Below the pieces are notes generated by a model that was not told the DNA's origin, made no database searches, and saw nothing but the letters and a program-made list of their open reading frames with translations. A program made the translations under genes and the position numbers. This document shows positions 54,958 through 64,000 of a DNA stretch of 64,000 nucleotides, one piece after another. The first letter of the stretch is position 1. The number at the start of each line of letters is the position of its first letter. The stretch lies in assembly GCA_035048495.1 (NCBI GenBank), contig CM068549.1:15967103-16031102 (forward strand), given 5' to 3'. The stretch is from Euptelea pleiosperma. Lineage: Eukaryota > Streptophyta > Magnoliopsida > Ranunculales > Eupteleaceae.

Positions 54958-55815
54958 TGATAACTAGGACCAAGAGTTTCTGAAGTCATGGAGCAGGAGC
55001 AGAGTGTGGGAGCAAGATTCTAAAGCAGGAACAGCACCCTCAGTGAAAATATGAAACATAGCACCCTGAGATTCTTGCAATTGAGATTAAAAATATAGGA
55101 TTCCTTGAGCATGACATGGTTATAATCCATAGTTTATGAACATAATAACGACTCTTAACCTTTTTTTTGTTTCCCATACCCAAGAAAAAAACTGAGAACT
55201 GATCGAGGAGCAAGTTTGCCCAGTGTAGTGCAATCTTAAGGAGTTTAATAAAGCAAGTAAAACCAAACACAGATTAGATAATCAAGGAGGCTGGAAAACA
55301 ACCATTCATAAGATGAGACTATCCAGTGAAGGAATGCAATTAATCAGATAAATGGATGTATGCAGAGCTTCTATACGAAACTGATGAGCTAGGGGCAAGA
55401 GTTTTTGAGGTCTTGGAGCTGGAGTGGACTGGGAGAAAGATTCTGAACTGGGAATGGCAACATGCAACCTAAGTAGAATTTTTCCGCAACTAAGATTGGA
55501 AGTAGAGGATTAAGAAAAGATACAGAACATGTTCTTCTCAGAGCATAACATGGTTTGAAGCCAAAAGCTTACAATCATCAACACGACAATAACCTTTTTG
55601 TTGTTTCCCATATCCAAGAGAAAGCTGAGAATAGATCGAGGAGCAAGTTTGCCCAGTCTGGTGCAATCTTAGGATGTTTTAATAAAGCAAGTACAACCAA
55701 ACACACAGATTAAAAAATCAAGGGAACTGGAAAACACAACCGTTCAAAAGGTGCAATTGTAACAGGGTAGCAATCAAGGAATGCAATTAATCAGATAAAT
55801 GGCTGTATAGAGGCT
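54958..55815. repeat. Tandem duplication of a ~425-bp unit
   Basis: Unit 1 (about 54958-55385) and unit 2 (about 55386-55815) share gatcgaggagcaagtttgcc (55201 / 55637), gaatgcaattaatcagataa (55334 / 55781) and many words between. The start of a third unit (cttatgacaagaggcag) follows at 55826. Origin unknown; no coding frame is conserved between the units. Confidence 0.75.
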
Positions 55816-56034
55816 TCTACCCGAAACTTATGACAAGAGGCAGAAATTAGGAGAGTAATTTTGCTAGTGATTTTGCTTAGTGGCCACACTTTTCTGGGTT
55901 GAACTGTGCATGGACAAGGTTGCTGAAGAAGAGTGCTGTGAGCCTGTGAGATGCAAGTAAATCCGGAAACGATGGCATGTATTCCCCATCAGACTCAGAC
56001 AAGAAAATAGTTTTCTCTTGAAAAATTGTGTGAA

Positions 56035-58568
56035 TACCATAGCAACAAAAGAAAGCGATTAACCGTTTTCCCGTTGTGCTTACATACAGAACAGAAATCA
56101 ACAAGGATAATCCTCATCAATTTCAAGTGATCCACCTTCAAAATTTTATCCCGAGAGGCTATCCACAAAAAGAAGGCAATCTTGGAAAGAATTTTGGAAC
56201 CTCAGATAAAAGAAGTCGGATACAAGTCGCTCAAAGGCCTCATAAAAAGAGCGGAACGAGAACTGCGTATCTCTAGACCATCTCCACAGACACTTGTCCT
56301 GAGCTGAGACTAAGATATGATAACCCTACAGGTGAGATAGTAAATCAAAAACTGACTCTATCTCCCAATCGTTAATGTTAGCGGATGGTATGTTCCCGCG
56401 CATGTGTTGTACGTGTTAGCCCGACGACCTGTTGGTATACATAGTTGTCTCGCCTTTCCCCAACAGGTCGATCTTTTGGGGTAAATGGTTGATTAACATG
56501 GTATCAGAGCCTTATGGCCTGAGAGGTCAAGGGTTCAAGTCTCCAGTGGGGGGCATGTTAGCGGATGGTATGTTCCCGCGCATGTGTTGTACGTGTTAGC
56601 CTGACGACCCTTTGGTATACATAGTTGTCTCGCCTTTCCCCAACAGGTCGATCTTTTGGGGTAAATGGTTGTTTAACAGTTAAGACCTCTCCTGAATCCA
56701 AAGCACCAAACTGCATCATCATCCACTCTCATAGAACACTCCAAAACATAGCAATTCTTCTTATATGAGATAGCGAAAAGACCCGGAAAATCCTCCTCCT
56801 TGAGAGAAACTTCTCCACACCATCTGTCCTCCCAAAATTTAACCATGTCCCCCAACCCCACCTTGTACCAAATGCCATTGGAAAAATCCCCAAAAAATCT
56901 TCATGATACCCCTCCAAACACTACAGCCATATGTCGATAGAACTGCTTTATCGCCCCACGTGAAGCCTGAAATCCCATATTTTCCCTCTATAGGCTAGTA
57001 ATCTCCACTCCAAACCTCCACCACCATTTGCCCAACAACACCTCATTCATAACAATGATGTTCTTGATACCTAAGCCCCCTTGGGACTTAGTCCTGCATA
57101 AGTCTTCCAATCAACTAAATGAAACTTATGCACCTCAATCTTGTCATTCCACAAAAACTCCCTCATAAACTTCTCCAAGATGTGCGCCACACTCCTAGGA
57201 TAGAAAAGACTGATAAGTAGTAGATGGAGAAGCTAGAGAGGGTACTCTTGATTAGCAACAGCTTCCCCCTTTAGAGAGATACCTAGAATTCCGAGATTCA
57301 AGCCTGTTCTCGAATCTCTTTAGAACAAGATCCCAAAAAGCCTTACATCTGTAACTAGCCCCTAAGGGAAGACCCAGACACATAGATGGTAAATGGTCAA
57401 GACAGCAACCCAGAATACCTACCAAGTCAGCAATGTTCTCCACTACTCCCACTCTAAAGACCTTGCGCTTGAGAAAGTTGACTCATAAGCCTAACACCAC
57501 TTCAAAACAACAGAGAAGACCTCTCAGGAATCTGAAATAGCTAACTGGAGACCCACTAACTAAAATGGAAAAGGATGCTGAAGAAATACATTTCCATATC
57601 CACCTCTTCCACTTCTCGCCAAAACGCATCCTACCAAGCAAATAATCCAGGAACCTCTAGTTAACATGGTCATATACCTTCTCCATGTCAATTTTATACC
57701 CCACCCCTAGCCCTAGAATCAATACACATTAGCTAAAAGAACTCCATCCAAGATTTGCTTCCCGCTAACAAAAGCTCCTTGAGCCAGCGAGATATTTTCC
57801 ACCCCTTGTTTCTTAGGAATCAAAGCAATAAAGGTACTGTTGTAAGTGTAATCCAGGTAACCATCCTTTTGAAATCAAGCACTACCTTCATAAAATTTGA
57901 ACCAACTACATATCAACACTCCTTAAAGAAAGCCAAAGACAAACCGCTCAGTCCTATGGCTTTGTCTCCTGCAAACTCCGAAATGGAACTCAAGATCTCT
58001 TCCTCCACAAAAGGTCTCTCCAACCAAGCACAATCCTCGGAACATATACGGTCAAAATGAAGGCCATCCAACAATGGTTTGAAAGAAGCTAGTTCTGAAT
58101 ACAACTTTGAATAATAGTCAACCACTCCCTTCCTAATACTGTTCTCGTCCTCCAGAATATTACCATGGACCTCAAGGCAAGCTATAAAATTGCACCTTCT
58201 ATGAGCATTTGTCATCCTATGGAAGAATCTAGTGTTGTTGTCTCCCTCCTTCAACCACCTGACTCTAGATTTTGTTTCTAGCAAATTTCTTCCATCATCA
58301 CTAGATGTTGATAATCTACTTTAACATTTGCTCTCCTACTTCGATCCGCGACTGAAAAAAGATGATCTTCTTCCATTTTGTCTATTAAGGAGATTTCCTC
58401 AAGCACAAAAGCCTTCCTCCAATCTACCCCAGCAAAATCCTCCCAATTCCATTGCTCAATCTTATATTTAAGCACTTTAAGCTTTCGCCTAAACACTTCC
58501 CTTGCTCTTCCTACAAACGAAAAGGAATTCCACCACATCTCCACCTTCTCCTTGAATTTCGAATACTG
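56035..58568 (-). mobile_element. LINE III: L1-type LINE lacking its RT core
   Basis: Minus strand. From 58628: MWLQYSKFKEKVEMWWNSFS (linker after endonuclease), SRVRWLKEGDNNTRFFHRMT, SISEFAGDKAIGLSGLSLAF (58284-57913), KIDMEKVYDHVN (about 57690), then VSGSPVSYF joined directly to RFLRGLLCCFEVVLGL near 57540-57490. The GLRQGDPLSP...FADD catalytic block is deleted. Later come LPSMCLGLPLGASYRCKAFW (57452-57252), MGLGDMVKFWEDRWCGEVSL (56861-56673) and zf-RVT words near 56200-56060. A TRIM copy interrupts it. The 5' end is cut where LINE IV begins. The true 3' end was not found. Confidence 0.82.
56376..56678 (+). mobile_element. TRIM retroelement (copy 2), 303 bp, inside LINE III
   Basis: Two 123-bp direct repeats, 56376-56498 and 56556-56678, each TGTTAGCGG...TTAACA and differing at about four sites. 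The 57-bp interior starts with the primer site TGGTATCAGAGC and ends with the purine tract gtggggggca. The 5-bp target duplication GTTAA is exact at 56371-56375 and 56679-56683. The LINE III reading frame continues across it (…FRRGL / NDWEIESVFDLL). The interior also carries GGGTTCAAGTC, close to a tRNA B box. Confidence 0.93.
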
Positions 58569-58575
58569 CAACCAC

Positions 58576-61500
58576 ATTTTTTTTTCATACATATAAGTTT
58601 TATTGAGGGCCAGCACCAAGACAGACAACCAAGCCTAAGCTAAAGAGGTCGAGATGACCTACAATAGGCTAAGGCTAAGCAAGCACCCAACTAACTACCA
58701 TCCCTAGTACATAAAAGATCCCAACAGAAGAAAAAGTCTTCGAAGAACAAACCCCTACATTCCGGAAACACCTTAGACCATAAGAGCATCAGCCCCTTGA
58801 TATTGAGAATAAAGGCGTTCGAGTCTGCTTGTTTGCCTTCGAAGACTCTGATTTCTCTCCTTCCATTGGCCTCATATAATTGCAAGAGGAAGCATCCCCC
58901 ATAAAACACTGCCTTAGACAAAAAAGCATGGGATTTCCAGTAGAGAAAGAGGGTCATAAGAGAGGCCGACATAACCCAACTCATCCCGAACTTCGAGAGA
59001 AATAAGGATAAGACCCCCCTAGCCACATCACATTATGCTTACACATCCAACAATAATCAACAATGATGAACCCTCTAGACATCAAACGATTCATTGTTAA
59101 AATCTTGTCTAATGAAGCCTCCCAAGCAAAGAAAGCCACTTTAGTAGGAATCTTGGATCTCCAAATCAAAGACACCAGAAAAGGCGACCCATTTGAACTT
59201 TGAATCGCCTCCTAGAAAGAACGGCCCGCCTTTAGTCCAAATCCAAGCCCTCCTATCCTGAACCGAAGGCCGGTGGTGGATATCCTGCAACCTGAATATC
59301 AATCTAGATAAAGGTTCAATTTCTTAATCATTAAGATTACTCCTGAAGCCCAAGTTCCACCCGTCTTCCTCCCCTTCATTCTTAAAACAATCCTGAATAG
59401 ACCAATTTTTCCGCTCAGATATAAAGTATAGCTCCAGATAGTCCACAAGAAAGGGATTGTCTCCACACCAAGTATCCTCCCATAATCTAATCCTGCTTCC
59501 AAACCCAACCTCGAATCGAGCCCCTCTAACAAATTCCTCAGTAATCTTTAAAATCCATCTCCGCACACTACACTCGTACGGGCTCTTAACCACATAGCTC
59601 TCCCAGCCGAAGGGAGAAGCTCCATATTTGCCTGTAGTGACCTTTCTCCAAAAACTAGTAAGCTCCACCCTGAACCTCCATAACCATTTGCCCAATAGGG
59701 CTAGATTCATAGCTTTTAGATACTTAATACCCAATCCCCCCTTGTCCTTGGCCTTGCAGACCCTATTCCACCCCACCAAATGAATCTTATGTTCCTCCAT
59801 ACTCCCATTCCACAAGAACCTCATAAACAACACACTCCTCGAAATCAGGAACATGGACATATAATATTTGGGCAAACTCGAGAGAGAACTTTTAATCAAC
59901 GCCAATTTGCCCCCTTTCGAAAGATATCTAGACTTCTACAAAGCAAGTCTCTTCCCGAAGCGTTCAACCACCGGCTCCCAAAGGCTCTTGGACCTGTAAG
60001 TTGCCCCTAGAGGAACACCCAAGTGGGTAAATGGAAATCTATCGACACGGCATGCTTGCCAATTCTGAAATATTCTCTACCTCACCCACACCATATAATT
60101 TACTCTTGGATAGGTTCACCCGAAGCCCTGATACGGCTTCAAAGCAAGAAAGAAGGTCTCTGAGAAATCTTAACTGGGAAACATCCGGACTAAGGAAAAT
60201 AAGTGTCATCAGCGAACTGAAGGTGAGAAATGGTAGTAACCCCGGTAGCGACTACAAACCCCTCTAGTTCTCCTAGATTCAGAGCTTTAGAAATCATTCT
60301 TCGTAAAGCCTCCACCACCACAATAAACAAGAGATGAGATAACGGGTTACCTTGTCTCAACCCCCAGCAACTCTTAAAATAACCGTTTGGGGAACCGTTG
60401 ACTAAAATAGAGAATGAAAATGAGGAAATGCATTTCCATGTCCACTTTCTCCATTTATTCCCAAAACCCATTCTACCAAATATGTAATCTAAAAATCCCC
60501 AATTGACATGGTCGTAGGCCTTCTCCATGTCAACCTTACAAACGATCACAGGCTTCCCTGGCTTGATTCTAGAATCAATCTTTCATTAGCAATGAGGACC
60601 CCATCAAGAATTTGTCGCCCACTCATAAAAGCTCCTTGAGTAGGCGAGATCACCGAAGATCACGCAATCATCCATGTCTTCAATTTTCATCTCCTGAAGC
60701 ATCACTACATTGACTCTCTGCATTCTAATCACACTCTTCACAATAACTCTTCACTCCTTAATCCCTGGACCTCTAACATTCCAAGACAAGATTTTTAACT
60801 TCATTGATCACCACTCACCTTTCTCCCTCTCCTACGAGCACCATCCACTGAAGCATATTCAGCGTTAAATTGGCAAACCAATCTCTGAAGTTCCTGAGAC
60901 AATCTACCAGGCTTGTTATTCAAAGGACTCTTACATGACACCTTGTTCTGAACCCTCTTTCAAGGGAAGGCAAAAACATCCTCAATGGCCATTTGCTTTC
61001 ATCTAGAAATAAGAGAAACATGACCTGCAGACCCCATAAAACTCCCCTCGATGACTTGCTATTTTGAAGAAGAGGCGCCATCTAGTACAACAAGATCCAA
61101 AGGCCCTTTGCTGCCCTTCAAGGCCTTGTGGACTAGTAAAGATTTCAGAAGCTTAAAAGCTTCCTCTTCATGCCGCTAGAAATAGAAAGGTTCGCGACTT
61201 CGCCAGCGAGAAACAAATCCGACCGAAGGAGATGAAAAGAAAGCAATGGAGGGGAAGAAAGTAGCAAAGGAACATGGATCTTCTCCCTCGACAACATCAG
61301 AGAAGAAGACGAAAGAGGGAAGGAACAAGACAATCGCCCTTACGGGCCTTACCTTTACAAAGAAGTCTCAGAGTTCCTCCGTCACCAATCCCCACCGGCG
61401 AGCTCGGCCGCGCCTCCATTGGGTGGAAAGAAGCTCCTCCCTAAGAAAACTACGAGTACCCATCTTGAAGACCCGAACCATGAGAAAAGGGCAACTCAGA

Positions 61501-63240
61501 TCTAAGGATAACAAAGGATTTGTTATCCATATCCGACCTCCTAACACCTGAAAACCGATCTGAGGTCCTTATGCCCGAGAACCAACCCGAAGACCTGTGT
61601 CCCTAAATTCAACCTTAAAATCCTTGACTTGAGGCATGACCTAGGTCTAACTTGATATGGGTCAACGGATGTCTCAAGGCGTAACCCCTATCACCCAATC
61701 TCCCTCCAGATCACCATGCAACTTATCGCCACATGTCCTCATCTCCGTTCCCTATTCCCACCTACCACGCAGGTGCCAACCACATGAGGATGCGTGGTTG
61801 CTCGAGAGACCTCCCATGCGTGCGACATGTGCGACCCACCTCACTGGTCCTTTGAATGTCCTCGGATAACACAACTCGTCGTCCTCTACGTACGGAGAAG
61901 ATGCCTCCCATGCTGCCATGTGCCTCTCACGCTAAGAGGCTACAAATGACTTCGTTCCCCCTTGCGCTATGTCGACAACCCGGTCTTCCCCAATCACAAC
62001 GTCATCCCCAACCTCAAGCACCACTGGAGATGGAAGATAAACGCCTGCAAAGCTATATTGAAACTCTTAGATCGAACGCCCAACTGCCTCCCTGATGGGC
62101 TCAGCCAACCGTGACGAAGGAGCCACCAAATACGACAGCTGCCCTGGCTCATGCTACTTACTGGTTAGCACCACTACATTGTCTTCCTCCTACAATGTCC
62201 AGACACAGGGAGAAGGAACACCTTCTATCAAAAACAACGGCGACTCTAAGAATCTCCAACGCTTTACCCACCACCTTCATCTTCAAGACCCTCAGATCTG
62301 AGCAAGACCGCAAGGCACAATCCACCTCCACCAGACCCCCAGCCAACCTACCTATGCAATTAAACACACCCTTCGTCTATAGATGAAAGGGAAGGCCCCA
62401 AACATTAATCCAAACTGGTGACGAACTTCTGAGAGAGGAATAACATTAACAGAGGGCCACCACCGTCTAAGGCTCACCAAACACGAATCAACTCTCAAAA
62501 AGGCAAACTTGCTTAAGAATGAGTGGGTTGCCTAGCTATCCGCTATGCAGAAACGTTGTTGCTCGCCTCACGGGATAAGTGTAAGAGGACTAGAGAGCCC
62601 TATTATCTAAGCAATGGCCACCTAAATATCCACCCACGACAAACTCTCCTCCAGGGTCTCGCAAATCAATGCCCAGCTCCACTGGCCAAAAGCCCCAAGA
62701 AGTGAGCCTGAATAACTCGAGCAAATAATTTGGGACCCTCCCTCAGTAATGATATCCCCAAAAACTTTGGGAGCAGCTATTGACAGCTAAATAGGAGAAG
62801 GCAACGAGACACATGGCTTCCCACCCAACCTAGGACACTAAGAAGCCTCAAGAAACTCGACTACTGATACCCATCCTCGCCTCATCAGACCCTCCAAAAA
62901 ACAGAGCGTATTGTTGCGCCCGCTAGGTGTGAACTCCTTAAAACACAAGTACTTACCCTGAGTATTAGATTTCCCTTCTACAATGAAGGTCCTCCCCTGA
63001 GAGACCACTCTTCTCCAAAAATGTCTAGAAAATATGATAACATCTCGGAGGGTCTTCGACTACCAAACAAGGATTTCTTCCAAGAAAGAGACCTTCTCTC
63101 TCCACCTCCTTCAGCAATACAAAAAAAAAAACAGTTGGAACTTTTACAGACCTCGACCTGAGTGAACCTCTTTGCTTCCACACACACCACAGTCCTCTTA
63201 CCAAGATAGACGACGGTAAACTCCATTATCTATTGTCTCA
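58576..63240 (-). mobile_element. LINE IV: long but broken L1-type LINE
   Basis: Minus strand. The 5' part at about 63226-62100 has an ORF1-like region: VFNCIGRLAGGLVEVDCALR and SCSDLRVLKMKVVGKALEIL resemble the DUF4283 domain of plant LINE ORF1. The ORF2 start near 60800 reads MKLKILSWNVRGPGIKE and MLQEMKIEDMDDCVIFG (endonuclease N-terminus) and then joins, within a few bases, to an ISPTQGAFMSGRQ-type RT segment, so most of the endonuclease is deleted. RT: VDMEKAYDHVNWGFLDYIFG, GLRQGNPLSHLLF, LQFADD (60549-60190). Then KAMNLALLGKWLWRFRVELT (59905-59324) and zf-RVT IPTKVAFFAWEASLDKILTM (59175-58981). The 3' T run is at about 58577-58585. Several frameshifts; inactive. Confidence 0.82.
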
Positions 63241-63839
63241 AGTCTACAGCAGAATTATAGGACAACATAACATCCCTTTCCAAACCTTCCTTTGGTAGTC
63301 ATCATTATAAAATTTAGATTTAGTTATTTTAGATCAATGGTTCAAATTAATTTCTTAGTCCTTAAGTTAGTTTTTAGGAGTTTATTTTCTTATAAATAGT
63401 TATTAAAAGAGCATTGTAAAGAAGACTTTTGATATTTTGGATGGAGATTCGAAGATGTCTTAGGGTGCTCGTGATGTTGAGATAGCTAAAAGTTTGGAGA
63501 TTCTAGAAGACCTTGATGTTGAAGTAGTCTGATTGGAATACTCTTATCTTCATCATACTTTAAGCATTCTACAAGTATTGAAGATTTGGGGTTACCACCA
63601 ATCTTCAATGAATATTGAAATTAAGAAGATTCCATCATTATAATAGATTGGGAGTCGTTGCTAATTTTTTACAAGATAATTGAAGAAAATGAAAGTGAAT
63701 CTATCTTCAATGGAGAACCTATTTACGATAAGGAGATGAGAAGATAGATGAGAAGCAATGTATTTCGGTGTTTTACATGACTTCTTCTTATTTTATTAAA
63801 CATTACTCAGGGTGACAATAATACCACTATGACTGAGAG
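63241..63839. repeat. LTR-like sequence, uncertain
   Basis: Plus strand: ttataaatagttattaaaag at 63391 with gagcattgtaaagaag after it resembles the TATA/polyadenylation part of a plant LTR. No second LTR, primer site or coding frame is seen. It may include the LTR of the copia element at the window edge. Confidence 0.3.
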
Positions 63840-64000
63840 AAAATGCAATTAAGTGCAATAATAACTAAATGACTAATCTTCCTTTCAATACTCCCCCTCA
63901 TGGTGGTGCATAAATGTCAAATATGCCCAGCTTGCCTAAAAACTCATGTAATTGGTTACTAGGTATGAGTTCTTCGAATGTGGAGTCCGGGGGAAGGTAT
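63840..64000 (-). mobile_element. Ty1/copia 3' end at window edge (copia IV)
   Basis: Reading leftwards from 64000, the minus strand gives FLGKLGIFDIYAPP followed by a stop and the purine tract GAGGGGGAGT (plus strand actccccctc at 63891-63900). This is the usual end of copia pol next to the 3' LTR. The rest lies outside the window. Confidence 0.65.

Noticed and set aside
55877..56104. Possible small gene (75 codons, minus strand)
   Set aside because: Its first part is the zf-RVT region of LINE III read in another frame, and the rest has no gene-like context.
56499..56555. tRNA gene, because of TGGTATCAGAGC and GGGTTCAAGTC
   Set aside because: There is no cloverleaf, and the segment is the interior of a TRIM between two LTRs with a target duplication.
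61246..62386. Several plus-strand frames of 70-101 codons
   Set aside because: They are antisense shadows of the ORF1 region of LINE IV, which is the better explanation on the minus strand.

Overview
This window is nuclear DNA from a flowering plant. The evidence is a host gene split into 13 exons with GT-AG introns, a plant-type WRKY exon, plant Ty1/copia and Ty3/gypsy retrotransposons, L1-type LINEs with a zf-RVT tail, a TRIM family and many short non-autonomous DNA transposons. Very long introns filled with old transposons suit a large, slowly purged genome, perhaps a magnoliid or an early-branching eudicot. That placement is a guess; the sequence does not fix the species.

Layout. (1) 226-26950, plus strand: a complete gene for a LETM1-like inner mitochondrial membrane protein, 13 coding exons and 788 residues spread over 26.7 kb. 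Introns 4, 5, 9 and 11 are swollen by insertions. Intron 4 holds an antisense copia element carrying a sense LINE tail. Intron 5 holds an antisense copia element with both LTRs and further nested insertions. Intron 9 holds an antisense TRIM, and intron 11 holds LINE pieces and short elements. (2) 26951-42246: intergenic DNA made largely of short inverted-repeat elements. About twenty copies of one core related to CCAAAAATCAGCCCTTAAC occur between 20.3 and 41.6 kb. Also here are an array built on CCAATCGATTGG, a long inverted repeat, a CACTA-like scrap, a LINE remnant and one isolated, plausible first exon on the minus strand. (3) 42247-42604, minus strand: the last coding exon of a WRKY32-like group I transcription factor. 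Its earlier exons are not recognisable in the window, so its next intron may exceed 21 kb. (4) 42993-50007: a nearly complete but broken Ty3/gypsy element with two LTRs and two nested elements. (5) 50008-53160: copia pieces split by a 5'-truncated LINE with a perfect 19-bp target duplication. (6) 53256-54846: one hAT-like element inside another. (7) 54958-55815: a local tandem duplication. (8) 56035-63240: two broken minus-strand LINEs, one carrying a TRIM copy. (9) 63840-64000: the 3' end of another copia element running out of the window.

How it works together: only two host genes are supported, LETM1 (complete) and the WRKY factor (last exon). Almost everything else is transposon-derived, and none of the retrotransposon reading frames looks intact. 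The value of the window lies in the nested insertions, many of which can be ordered because target duplications are still visible, and in the dense family of short elements that share one internal core although their ends differ. I found no evidence for a novel multi-gene system.
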